From: an uncultured Verrucomicrobiota bacterium
GTDB lineage: Bacteria; Verrucomicrobiota; Verrucomicrobiia; Opitutales; Intestinicryptomonadaceae
DNA: 64,000 nt
Direction: 5' to 3'
Assembly (NCBI GenBank): GCA_949293415.1
Contig: CASFDK010000005.1
Coordinates: 23,034-87,033 of the forward strand
Part shown: in pieces, positions 8,806 to 16,728 of the stretch
How the letters are laid out: the number at the start of each line of letters is the position of its first letter
Numbering within the stretch: position 1 is the first letter of the stretch
Position numbers and translations under genes: made by a program
The notes under the pieces: generated by a model
Database searches by the model: none
Told to the model about the DNA's origin: nothing
The model's input: the letters and a program-made list of their open reading frames with translations, nothing else

Positions 8806-11019
8806 TTAGTTCTTGGCTTTTACGGGTAGCTTTATCGTCGGGCGGGGTCGGGCTTGTTCGTCTTCTTCGGGGGTTGTCGGACGCGCAAATTCGGGCTGCG
8901 CCTGTTGTTGTCCGTCGGTTTCGCCCTCCACAACGACGGACTGCGAGCCTTTGTTGTAGATTATTCTGTATCCCGCCGCGCGCGAATTGTCTTCGCGGTT
9001 TATCACGACGGGGTTGTCGCTAAGGGCAATCATCTGTTCGTCGGCGTAGATGTCGGCGCGTCCGCATTTAACCTCTTTCAGCTCCTGCACGATGTTTACG
9101 TTTTCGGTCATTGCGATTTGCGAAATCTCCTTTTTGCCGTCGCGTTTCGACGGGCGCATTTTGACTTCGATTTTTTCGCACGATGCGTCCATATCCGTGC
9201 CCTTGACTTTTACCGCGCCCTGAAAATAGTAGCGGTCGAGTCTGTCGGAGCTGTCGAGCCACTGCCTGTCGCTTGTGATGACGGTCCTCGAGGGCTTGAC
9301 TTTCGAGGCGGTCGCCGAATCCTTCATCCCGATGCTTTTGAAGGGCGGCAGGGTGATTCTCGGGCGTTTCCCCGGGTTCGAGGGGTCTGTCGAAAGCTCC
9401 ACAAACCTATGGCGTTTTTTTGCGCCGTCCTTTTCGGCTTCCGTTTTCAGGCGCGGATAGATTACCGCCTTTTCGGCTTCGGCTGAATAGTCTTTTCGCA
9501 CGACCACAACGTTGTCCGTTGCGACGATTTTCTTGGGCGAGTTCGTGCGTTTTGCGTCGGACTGGGTGAAAACGTCCATCTTTTGGCAGCTCGCGCCGAT
9601 GTCAGACGATTTGATGGAAACGTCCTTTTCGAATCTGAATTCGGAATTTTTGTCGCCGAGGCTGAAATTGAGCCGTCGCGATTTTACGACAGTGGGAATC
9701 TTCCTTGCGGGCGCGTCCGCGCCGTTCGCCGCACTTTCGATGTCAGGCGATTCCTCGAGGCGCACGACCACGAACGAGTTTTTGTCGGACGCGTCGGAGA
9801 TTGCTATGCCGCGCTTTTTGTCGCGCAAGAATATTATCGCGCCCGCGGTCAGTTTGGTACCGCGTTCGGGGTTTTCGAGGACGCTGTCGCCCAACAGGCA
9901 GATTTGCGATTTTGCGGGAACGATTTCGAGCTGTCTGCCCGTTGCCGTACCGTTTTCGCCAGCGAATTTCACGTTGCCCGTGCCCCTTATGTACCCGAGT
10001 TTCGCCTTTCCGTCTTTTGCGTCGAGGGCGGAGGCGTATAGCTTGTCGCATTCGGCGTTGAAGTCGTCGGCGGAAATTTTGACGTTTCCCGAGAAGTCGA
10101 AAAGGTTTTTGCCGTCCGACTGCGACATCTTTATTGTGTCAGACGAAATCAGGATGCGCTGGCGTTTGCCTTCGTCGTCCGAATGGAAAATTTCGGCGCG
10201 GGCGCGGGCGGTTTTGCCCGAAAATGCGAGCACCGATTTTGCGTTGCGGTCGAGCGTCATCTTTTCGCCCGAGAGTTTTGCCCGACTTGCAATGTCGGTA
10301 ATTTTGGGGCTTCCCGAGAGTTCAGCTTTTCCGCTCGCGGGGAAGATTTCGGCGCGTTCGGTTTCGGCGAGCCTGTTGTCGCGCAGCATTTTCACCGCGC
10401 CTTCGGCTACTATTTTGTCCGCCGACTTTCCAGATTTCGACGACACGGCTTCGAGGTATTTGCACACGAGGTCGGTGTCGGAATTTTTCACCGACACGTT
10501 TTCGCGCAGCACGAACACGTTCGTTTTTCCCGCGTAGGAAAGGCTTGCGTAGACGCTCCCGAGCTTCGTGGTTTCGCCTTTTTTAGATGCGTCTTTAAGC
10601 GAAATGTCCACGTCGGAAAAAACCTCCACGAAGCGTTTGTCGCCGAACCACCGCCATTTTTTGCCCTTCATATCGAAGTCCGCTCCGACGACGGAGAGGT
10701 CGGCGGGGCTTTCGGCGATTTTCGTGTCGGGGTTGACCGACGCGGACGGGCTTGTGATTGTCGCCCGCAATTCGGCTTTCTCCCTGCCTTCGTAGATGTC
10801 GAGCCTGATTTTCTCAACATCTATGCGCGTGTCGCTTACGTACTTTGCCCTGTCGCCGAAAAGTTCCCACTCCTTCACGCCCGTGTTTTCGTCGAAGTTG
10901 GGCAGCTCGAAGTTCGAGACCGTTCCGGGGAGCATTGTAGACTGCCGCGCGTGTGCGCAGAATGCCGCCGCGACGCACAGAGCCGCTATGCCGATTGTCT
11001 TTGTGAAAAGGCCGCGCAT
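8806..11019 (-). CDS. LptA/OstA-like LPS transport protein with four tandem OstA-type units
   Basis: A signal peptide (about residues 1-25) directs the 737-residue protein to the periplasm. Residues ~30-145 resemble an LptC-like beta region (EWELFGDRAKYV). Then come four OstA/LptA-like units around 155-275, 290-420, 445-530 and 578-705. Each opens with a similar motif (FSGNVKISADDFNAEC, FEKDVSIKSSDIGASC, FQGAVKVKGTDMDASC, and LRENVSVKNSDTDLVC), with a cysteine at the same place: C186, C324, C478, C614. E. coli LptA is only ~185 residues and forms head-to-tail filaments. A role in moving LPS across the periplasm is inferred from this family. The tail is Pro/Gln/Arg-rich. It overlaps the elbB stop by 1 nt and ends the IclR-MBL-elbB-lptA unit. 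Confidence 0.75.
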   Translation of the reverse strand: MRGLFTKTIGIAALCVAAAFCAHARQSTMLPGTVSNFELPNFDENTGVKEWELFGDRAKYVSDTRIDVEKIRLDIYEGREKAELRATITSPSASVNPDTKIAESPADLSVVGADFDMKGKKWRWFGDKRFVEVFSDVDISLKDASKKGETTKLGSVYASLSYAGKTNVFVLRENVSVKNSDTDLVCKYLEAVSSKSGKSADKIVAEGAVKMLRDNRLAETERAEIFPASGKAELSGSPKITDIASRAKLSGEKMTLDRNAKSVLAFSGKTARARAEIFHSDDEGKRQRILISSDTIKMSQSDGKNLFDFSGNVKISADDFNAECDKLYASALDAKDGKAKLGYIRGTGNVKFAGENGTATGRQLEIVPAKSQICLLGDSVLENPERGTKLTAGAIIFLRDKKRGIAISDASDKNSFVVVRLEESPDIESAANGADAPARKIPTVVKSRRLNFSLGDKNSEFRFEKDVSIKSSDIGASCQKMDVFTQSDAKRTNSPKKIVATDNVVVVRKDYSAEAEKAVIYPRLKTEAEKDGAKKRHRFVELSTDPSNPGKRPRITLPPFKSIGMKDSATASKVKPSRTVITSDRQWLDSSDRLDRYYFQGAVKVKGTDMDASCEKIEVKMRPSKRDGKKEISQIAMTENVNIVQELKEVKCGRADIYADEQMIALSDNPVVINREDNSRAAGYRIIYNKGSQSVVVEGETDGQQQAQPEFARPTTPEEDEQARPRPTIKLPVKAKN

Positions 11020-11678
11020 TATTTTACCGATTCAAGCATTGCCTCTACCATCGCGCCGACGCCCGCGTCGATTGCCGCGGTATTGTTTGCGAGCATATAT
11101 GCGGGGGTCGAGAACACGTTTTTTTCTTTGTCGGCTACGAATCCGTCGGCGGGGCATTCGACGTGTTTTGCGCCGAGTTTTTCGACTGCCGCCGCCGTCT
11201 GCGCGTCGTTGCCGATTGTAAGCTTTACGCCGCCGCCCACCGATTTCGCCGCAATCACGGGGGCTATGCAGACGAAGCCGAGCGGCTTGCCCGCAGCAAG
11301 CATAGACTTCACCGCGGAATCGACCTGCGGAAGAACCGACATGTCCGCGCCTTTCGCCGCGAAGTCGGACAGGTTTTTCGCCGCGCCGAAGCCCCCCGGA
11401 AACAGGAGCATATCGAAGTCGTCCGCCGAAAATTCGGAGAGCGGGGCGATGTCTCCGCGCGCTATCCGCGCCGATTCGGCGAGCACGTTCCGCGCCTGTT
11501 GCGGTGTTCCGTCGAGGTGGTTTACCGTTCCGTTTTGCGCGATGTCGGGCGCGAAAAAGCGTACCCGAACGTTTCGGCGTTGCAGGTTCAAAAGTGTTAT
11601 TACCGCTTCGTGGATTTCCGAGCCGTCGTAGACTCCGCATCCCGAAAGTATGATTGCCGCCGTTTTTTTGTTTTCCAT
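11019..11678 (-). CDS. elbB: ElbB-type DJ-1/PfpI superfamily protein (isoprenoid biosynthesis glyoxalase)
   Basis: A cytoplasmic class I glutamine-amidotransferase-like protein of 219 residues, the usual ElbB length. The nucleophile elbow FVCIAPVIA contains the expected cysteine (C137), and the N-terminal LSGCGVYDGSEIHEAV is diagnostic of ElbB. The family has been linked to early isoprenoid synthesis and glyoxalase activity; its true substrate is uncertain. The stop TAA shares one base with the ATG of the LptA-like gene, so the two are probably translationally coupled. Confidence 0.92.
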   Translation of the reverse strand: MENKKTAAIILSGCGVYDGSEIHEAVITLLNLQRRNVRVRFFAPDIAQNGTVNHLDGTPQQARNVLAESARIARGDIAPLSEFSADDFDMLLFPGGFGAAKNLSDFAAKGADMSVLPQVDSAVKSMLAAGKPLGFVCIAPVIAAKSVGGGVKLTIGNDAQTAAAVEKLGAKHVECPADGFVADKEKNVFSTPAYMLANNTAAIDAGVGAMVEAMLESVK

Positions 11679-11717
11679 TTTTTTCGGATGTTGAATTTTG
11701 ATGTTTTGCGATGTTTT

Positions 11718-12494
11718 CTATATTTCTACCGAAAGTCCGTCGTAAGCCATATGACACGGTTCGGGCAGGGCGGGTTCCCATTTTGCGTAGTCGAGCTGCG
11801 CGGTTGTGTGGATGAAGAACGCCTTTTTCGGCTCTATCTCGCGGACATAGCCGATTGCCTCCTCTACGCTCAGGTGCGACGGGTGCACTTTCGGGCGCAG
11901 CGCGTCGATTGCCAGAATGTCGGCGTTGCGGGCAAGCTCCATCGCGCGTTCCGAGAGCATTTTGCAGTCGGTGAAGTAGGCTATTTTTTTGCCAGCCTCC
12001 TCGAACACAAGCCCGAGCGTCTTCACCGGTCCGTGCGGAAGTTCGACGGACTTTACCGTCGCGCCGTTGGGCAGTTCGAGCGTGTCAGGCATTTTTTCGA
12101 TTTTGAAGCACGGGTATCCGCGCGAGCGCGGCTTGTGGTCGAGCGCGTAGGGGAACATTGCTCGGATGCGTTCGAGCCCGTAGTCGTTGGAGTATACGGG
12201 CATTACGTTGTCTTCCATAACGTCGCAGAATCTGCGCAGATCGTCCATTCCCGCGATGTGGTCGGCGTGCCCGTGGGTGAGGATGAAAAGGTCGGCGCGG
12301 CTTATGTTGTTCTTGATACATTGCAGGCGCATTTCGGGCGCGGAATCGACCAGAATCTTACACGCCGAAAGCTCGATAAACGCGCTCGTGCGCGTGCGCC
12401 AGTTCTTGGGGTTCGACAGGTCCAAGTCGGCGTGTCTGCCGCCGATTACGGGCACTCCCTGCGATGTTCCTGTACCGAGAAATGTTATCTTCAT
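11718..12494 (-). CDS. Metallo-beta-lactamase-fold hydrolase, PhnP-like
   Basis: A 258-residue cytoplasmic MBL-fold enzyme. The metal-binding HxHxDH motif is H74-G-H76-A-D78-H79 in THGHADHIAG, with further ligands likely in YFTDCK and FFIHTT. The opening FLGTGTSQGVPVIG and overall layout match the PhnP / phosphoribosyl 1,2-cyclic phosphate phosphodiesterase-like group, which also includes lipoate and RNA phosphodiesterase relatives. There is no C-P lyase cluster nearby, so the substrate is not known. It follows the IclR gene after 4 nt and precedes elbB. Confidence 0.85.
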   Translation of the reverse strand: MKITFLGTGTSQGVPVIGGRHADLDLSNPKNWRTRTSAFIELSACKILVDSAPEMRLQCIKNNISRADLFILTHGHADHIAGMDDLRRFCDVMEDNVMPVYSNDYGLERIRAMFPYALDHKPRSRGYPCFKIEKMPDTLELPNGATVKSVELPHGPVKTLGLVFEEAGKKIAYFTDCKMLSERAMELARNADILAIDALRPKVHPSHLSVEEAIGYVREIEPKKAFFIHTTAQLDYAKWEPALPEPCHMAYDGLSVEI

Positions 12495-12498
12495 TGCG

Positions 12499-13266
12499 TC
12501 AGTCGAGCGTGCACTTTTGTTTCATCGTTTCGGCGATTTTCCCGAAGTCCTCCCTGCGCAGACGCTCCGAGGGTCCCGTTACCCATATCGACGAAGTTGG
12601 CATGCCGTCCTTGTCGAGAATGGGCACCGCAACGCAGTTCATACCGCGCACATATTCCTCTTCGTCGGTGGCGTAGCCCAGTTCCCGCGCCTGCCGCAGG
12701 ACGCGCCAGTATGTTTTTGCGTCGGTTATCGTGTTTGCGTTGTATTTTACGAAATCGATTTTATCGACGTATTTCTTGGCGCGTTCTTCCGGCATAAAGG
12801 CGAGCATTGCCTTTGCGCCCGCCGCCGTGTGCATCGGGCATTTCAGCCCGACCGTTCCCGTGTAGTTGAAACTGTGGGTGCCGACCTCCTGTTGCAGCAT
12901 AACGTAGCGGTCTTCGAGCATAATTCCGAGCATTGTCGTTTCCTTGACTGCGTCGCGGATGTCGACCATTATGTCGGATATTCCGCGTATGAGCTTCTGC
13001 GCCTTTTCCGCGCCGAGAGCCATTTGGGCGAAGAGTTTCGAAAGCGTATACCTGTTGTCGGCGGGGTTTTTGTCGACCAGTCCGTAGTCTTGGAGGGTTG
13101 CCAAAATTCTGAAGACCGCCGATTGCGCGAAGCCCGTCGCCTTCATAAGCTCGAGTTGCGTAAGCCCGTTTTCGCTTTCCGACAGAACGTCCCAAACCCC
13201 GATTGCCTTTACGAGATTCGGAATGTGGTAGCGTTTGTATTGGAACTTCGACGTATCCGTATTCAT
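12499..13266 (-). CDS. IclR-family transcriptional regulator
   Basis: A 255-residue regulator with an N-terminal winged helix-turn-helix (about residues 35-58, LTQLELMKATGFAQSAVFRIL) and a C-terminal IclR effector domain (GTVGLKCPMHTAAGAKAM). IclR proteins usually act as dimers controlling carbon-source genes and often repress their own transcription. It is the first gene of the minus-strand unit through MBL, elbB and the LptA-like gene, and is divergent from the ZIP transporter gene 123 nt away. Its ligand cannot be told from the sequence. Confidence 0.93.
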   Translation of the reverse strand: MNTDTSKFQYKRYHIPNLVKAIGVWDVLSESENGLTQLELMKATGFAQSAVFRILATLQDYGLVDKNPADNRYTLSKLFAQMALGAEKAQKLIRGISDIMVDIRDAVKETTMLGIMLEDRYVMLQQEVGTHSFNYTGTVGLKCPMHTAAGAKAMLAFMPEERAKKYVDKIDFVKYNANTITDAKTYWRVLRQARELGYATDEEEYVRGMNCVAVPILDKDGMPTSSIWVTGPSERLRREDFGKIAETMKQKCTLD

Positions 13267-13389
13267 TATCGCGCATTTTCGTTTTTTACCGCGCGCGTGT
13301 CAAAACAAAGCTTGCGTATTTTGCCGATTTTTCGTTGTGTTGTCTGCAAAATTGTCCGATACATTCGTCGGTTTGGTTTTTTCGGCAAA

Positions 13390-14187
13390 ATGCGGGACAA
13401 CGCCACAATAGCACTGCTTCTGAGCCTTTTCGCGGGCGCATCCACCGCGATAGGCGCGGCGTTGACGTTTGCCGTCAGGCGCGACGATATGAAAATATTC
13501 GCCCTCGGTATGAGTTTTTCGGCGGGCGTTATGATTTATCTTTCGTTTATGGACATACTTCCGATGTCGATAGAGCGCATGCGCGAGGGCTTCGGCGCGG
13601 ACGCGGCGCGGCTCGGGCATTTCTGCGCGGTGCTCGCGTTTTTCGCGGGCGTGCTTGCGGCGGGCGTGATAGACTATTTCGTGCCCGAGCATATCGACGG
13701 CGAAATGGTCGAGGAGGCGCATTCCGCCCCGCATACCGGCGGCGCGCGCAAGATCGCGCTTTTCACCGCGCTTGCGCTGGCAATCCACAATTTTCCCGAG
13801 GGGCTTTCGGTTTTCGTGTCGGGCTTGGAGGATTTGACGGTCGGCGTAGGGGTTGCAGTGGCGATAACTTTGCACAATATTCCCGAGGGAATGTCGGTTG
13901 CGCTTCCCGTGTATTCGGCTACGGGCGACAGGCGCAAGGCGTTTATTTGGGCTTCGCTTTCGGGGCTTGCCGAGCCGCTCGGCGCGCTTGTCGCCTATCT
14001 GCTGCTTGCGCCGTATCTAACCCCGTCGGTAGTCGGCGCGGCGTTGGCGTTTACGGCGGGGCTTATGGTTTACATATCGCTTGACGAACTGCTTCCTATG
14101 GCGAAAGAATACGGGCAGGAACATTACGGTATAGTCGGCGTTTTCGCGGGAATGGCGTTGATGGCGGCGGTTTCGATAATTTTTTAG
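13390..14187 (+). CDS. ZIP-family divalent metal transporter (ZupT-like)
   Basis: An inner-membrane importer for zinc or related divalent metals. The 265-residue protein, starting at the ATG at 13390, has about eight membrane segments and both signature metal-site motifs, H133-N-F-P-E-G and H162-N-I-P-E-G, in TM4 and TM5. The frame stays open upstream for about 1.2 kb, but that part is antisense to the MBL and IclR genes and has no ZIP similarity, so this start is preferred. It converges on trmB. Confidence 0.93.
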   Translation: MRDNATIALLLSLFAGASTAIGAALTFAVRRDDMKIFALGMSFSAGVMIYLSFMDILPMSIERMREGFGADAARLGHFCAVLAFFAGVLAAGVIDYFVPEHIDGEMVEEAHSAPHTGGARKIALFTALALAIHNFPEGLSVFVSGLEDLTVGVGVAVAITLHNIPEGMSVALPVYSATGDRRKAFIWASLSGLAEPLGALVAYLLLAPYLTPSVVGAALAFTAGLMVYISLDELLPMAKEYGQEHYGIVGVFAGMALMAAVSIIF

Positions 14188-14275
14188 AACTTAAGGAACT
14201 TGGGCGAAGCGGTTGCGCCCCGTTTCGGCGGGCATTCGTTTGTGTCCGACAATGTGCCGCCGTCGCTCTGTCTCT

Positions 14276-14860
14276 TTAAACCGCCTCCGCAACGAGCGTG
14301 GAGAAGTCGGGCAGAATGCGCTGGAATTGCGAAACTTCTTCGAGCGGAAGCTCTGTTTCGTCGGTCAGTCTCCAGTTCGAATTGGCGTTTATCACGTCGA
14401 CGGTCCAGTCGAAATATTCGCGGTAGTCGGTGCGGAAATAGAGCTTTGCCCCGCCCGAGACGAACTGCCGCAGATAGTCGAGAAATTCGCCCTGCATAAG
14501 GCGGCGTTTGTGGTGTCTTTCCTTCGGCCACGGGTCGGGGAAGAAGATGAAGATTTTTTCCACGCGCATATCGCGCGGCATTGCCTCGAGAAATTCGAGA
14601 GCCTCCGCCTTGACGAAAAACGCGTTCGGGGCGTTTTTGTTTTTTGCGCGCCGTTGCGAGTCGCGCACGCGCTCGCTGATAAGGTCGATTCCCACGCAGG
14701 TTTCGCTCGGGTTTGCGGCGGCGTACGAGCTGAGCCAGTGCCCCTTTCCGCAGCCGATTTCGAACGAAATCTTGGGCGAGATTTTGAAAATTTCGGCGCA
14801 GCTTTCGCGCAGGCGTTCGACGCGTTCGGCGCGTCTTTGCAGTGCTTCTTCCAGACTCAT
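14276..14860 (-). CDS. trmB: tRNA (guanine-N7)-methyltransferase TrmB
   Basis: Makes m7G46 in tRNA using S-adenosylmethionine. Visible motifs are EIGCGKGHWL (SAM-binding) and IFIFFPDPWPKERHHKRR, the TrmB hallmark, and the 194 residues are close to family length. The start MSLEEALQRR is chosen because it opens the conserved part; the frame continues upstream only through the poly-A tract and antisense of the preceding gene. Fifteen A directly precede the ATG (run of 16 with the start codon) and no Shine-Dalgarno is visible. The gamma-carbonic-anhydrase-like gene is 26 nt upstream. Confidence 0.95.
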   Translation of the reverse strand: MSLEEALQRRAERVERLRESCAEIFKISPKISFEIGCGKGHWLSSYAAANPSETCVGIDLISERVRDSQRRAKNKNAPNAFFVKAEALEFLEAMPRDMRVEKIFIFFPDPWPKERHHKRRLMQGEFLDYLRQFVSGGAKLYFRTDYREYFDWTVDVINANSNWRLTDETELPLEEVSQFQRILPDFSTLVAEAV

Positions 14861-14875
14861 TTTTTTTTTTTTTTT
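14860..14875 (-). repeat. A16 homopolymer abutting the trmB start codon
   Basis: Sixteen T on the plus strand (A on the coding strand), the last A being the first base of the trmB ATG. It fills the ribosome-binding region, so its length could affect trmB translation. Confidence 0.9.
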
Positions 14876-14886
14876 CGGCTGCGCGG

Positions 14887-15423
14887 TTATTTTGCGGCGT
14901 CTTCCTTCGCCTTGTTTGCCGCCGCGAGCGTGCGGTATTTCTTCGACCAGTATCCGAGCCCCCCCTTTGTCTTGTCGTCGAGCTGTTTGACGACCTTTGC
15001 GGGCGAACCGAGCACGAGCGAGCCTGCGGGGATTACGGTATTTTTCGTAACCAACGCTCCCGCGCCGACGATGGAGTTGTCGCCGATTACCGCCTTGTCG
15101 AGAACGATTGCTCCCATCCCGATGAGGCACTCGTTGCCGACTTCGCACGCGTGCAGGATTGCGCCGTGTCCGACGGTTGTGTCCCTGCCGATTTTAACGC
15201 CCGCGTCGTCCGCCAAGTGAACCATTGTGCCGTCCTGCAGATTCGAGCCTTCGCCCAGTTCGATTGAATTGATGTCGGCGCGGAGCACGCACCCCGGCCA
15301 TACGCTCGCGTGCGCCGCGATTTTCACGTCGCCTATGAGGACGGCGTTTTTGCTGACGTAGGCGGTCGGGTCGATTTGCGGTTCTTTGCCGAGATATTTT
15401 TCGAGTCTTTCTTCAAGTGTCAT
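14887..15423 (-). CDS. Gamma-carbonic-anhydrase-family (left-handed beta-helix hexapeptide) protein
   Basis: A 178-residue cytoplasmic protein with hexapeptide repeats from about residue 20 to 155 (IGDVKIAAHASVWPGCVLRA and IGRDTTVGHGAILHACEVG). The histidines in TMVHLADD, VGHGAIL and LHACEVG sit where gamma-CA/YrdA-type proteins bind zinc. Family members range from true carbonic anhydrases to metal-binding proteins without known activity, so enzyme function is uncertain. The start at 15423 (MTLEERLEKYLG) is preferred over the upstream ATG, whose extra residues run into the poly-G tract. It is probably co-transcribed with trmB. Confidence 0.88.
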   Translation of the reverse strand: MTLEERLEKYLGKEPQIDPTAYVSKNAVLIGDVKIAAHASVWPGCVLRADINSIELGEGSNLQDGTMVHLADDAGVKIGRDTTVGHGAILHACEVGNECLIGMGAIVLDKAVIGDNSIVGAGALVTKNTVIPAGSLVLGSPAKVVKQLDDKTKGGLGYWSKKYRTLAAANKAKEDAAK

Positions 15424-15498
15424 AGCGTGTCTTTTTTTATCGGATGGATATTGTCCGAAGTCGCCTTTTATTTCAACGAAATATTCAACGCAATCGGC

Positions 15499-15510
15499 GG
15501 GGGGGGGGGG
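15499..15510 (+). repeat. G12 homopolymer in the divergent intergenic region
   Basis: Twelve G in a row between the gamma-CA-like gene (minus) and the TauE/SafE gene (plus), 54 nt upstream of the latter's ATG. Tracts of this kind are prone to slipped-strand length change; in some bacteria they phase-vary promoters. Confidence 0.9.
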
Positions 15511-15563
15511 AATCGTCAAAAAAAACTCGCAAAAATTTTCGGGCGGGGAATCATCTACCGCCT

Positions 15564-16334
15564 ATGTTTGAAATCGGAGAGTTGTTTTCGTCGTCCGCGC
15601 AGATGTGGTCGCTTTTTTTTTGCGCGGTTTTGATAGGGATGTCGAAGACGGGTATGCAGGGCATCAATACCGTTTCGATTCCGCTTATGGCAATCGCCTT
15701 CGGCGCGAAGCCCTCGACGGGAATCATTCTGCCGATGCTCTGTTTCGCCGACTTAATCGCCGTGTGCTACTATCGCAGGCAGGCTTCGTGGCGCATTGTG
15801 CTCAGGCTTCTGCCGCCGGCGGTGGTCGGGTTCTTCGTGGCGATTTTCGTCGATTCGTTCGTGCCCGAAGACGAATTCAGAATTCTGATTGCCTTCAGCA
15901 TAGCCATCGGGCTTGTCGTTATGTTTTGGACGGAGCGCGGCGGCGGAAAGACCGCGCGCGAAAACATAGCGGACAAGTGGTGGTATGCGCAGTCGTTCGG
16001 CGTGTTGGGCGGCTTTACGACGATGATAGGCAACGCGGCGGGGGCTGTGATGTCGGTGTATCTTCTGGGCGCGCGGCTGCCGAAGCTTGTTTTTGTGGGC
16101 ACGAATGCGTGGTTTTTTCTGATGGTAAACTATATGAAACTGCCTCTTCAGGCGTTCGTATGGAAAAACATAGACGCGCACAGTCTGGCTGTGGGCGGGT
16201 GCGGCATTCCGTTCATTTTGGCGGGTGCGGCATTCGGGATATGGTTTGTGAAAAAACTTCCCGAGCGGTATTACAGAATCTTCATAGTTGCGACCACGAT
16301 AATCTCGACCGCCTGTATGTTTGTCGAGTTCTGA
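15564..16334 (+). CDS. TauE/SafE-family (TSUP) membrane permease
   Basis: A 256-residue integral membrane protein with about seven to eight predicted helices, typical of the sulfite exporter TauE/SafE family, which moves small anions such as sulfite, sulfoacetate or related compounds. The region MSKTGMQGINTVSIPLMAIAFG and the second half IGNAAGAVMSVYLLGARLPK are the two family repeats. The start MFEIGELFSS is chosen because longer readings pass through the G12 tract. No sulfur genes are adjacent, so the substrate is unknown. Confidence 0.88.
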   Translation: MFEIGELFSSSAQMWSLFFCAVLIGMSKTGMQGINTVSIPLMAIAFGAKPSTGIILPMLCFADLIAVCYYRRQASWRIVLRLLPPAVVGFFVAIFVDSFVPEDEFRILIAFSIAIGLVVMFWTERGGGKTARENIADKWWYAQSFGVLGGFTTMIGNAAGAVMSVYLLGARLPKLVFVGTNAWFFLMVNYMKLPLQAFVWKNIDAHSLAVGGCGIPFILAGAAFGIWFVKKLPERYYRIFIVATTIISTACMFVEF

Positions 16335-16399
16335 GTTTGATTGCGGAGGCTGAAATTCGGTTTGCCAAGCATTCGTTTTTTTTGGAGTAAATCTACGGT

Positions 16400-16573
16400 T
16401 TCGAAAAACAACAAAATAAGTTAGAACAATCGAAGCCATTGGCAAAGCCGATGCGAACTTATACACAAAAGCGGCGACTATAGTTGCCGCGAGGCATCGC
16501 GGAAAGGAACGAAGTTCCGTAGCCGCGCAGGTTGCAGCCTGTCGTCAAGGACTTTGTGCCTTTGAAAAAAGAA
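16400..16573. other. Hairpin-rich intergenic block (candidate structured RNA or decayed repeat)
   Basis: In the 394-nt gap 16335-16728, the stretch 16470-16560 folds on paper into successive hairpins: GCGGC(16471)...GCCGC around an AGTATAG-like top, GGAAC-GAA-GTTCC at about 16506-16518 inside a CGCGG/CCGCG stem, CAGG...CCTG near 16529, and AAGG...CCTT near 16547-16562. It contains no plausible gene. It does not show landmark sequences of tmRNA, SRP RNA, RNase P or 6S RNA that I can recognise. It ends at the 12-bp terminator-like stem. Confidence 0.45.
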
Positions 16574-16612
16574 GGTCGGTAGCGTACCCCCACGCTACCG
16601 ACCAGTTTGTTT
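16574..16612. terminator. Perfect 12-bp stem terminator between convergent genes
   Basis: GGTCGGTAGCGT at 16574-16585 pairs perfectly with ACGCTACCGACC at 16592-16603 across a 6-nt loop. A T-rich stretch follows on the plus strand, and the minus strand continues into TTCTTTTTTC, so it can work in both directions, for the TauE/SafE and propeller lipoprotein genes. Confidence 0.8.
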
Positions 16613-16728
16613 TCTACTTTATTTATTTACCCCATCTCCCGTAGGAGAAAATGTAATTTTTTAAATCCATGGCAAGAATCGGATTTTTATTCCGAATTGT
16701 CAAGTTCTTTTTTTCGGTTTTTTTGAAA

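Noticed and set aside
11163..13389. Long plus-strand open frames, one continuing into the ZIP gene
   Set aside because: They are antisense to elbB, MBL and iclR. Only the part from the ATG at 13390 has ZIP similarity.
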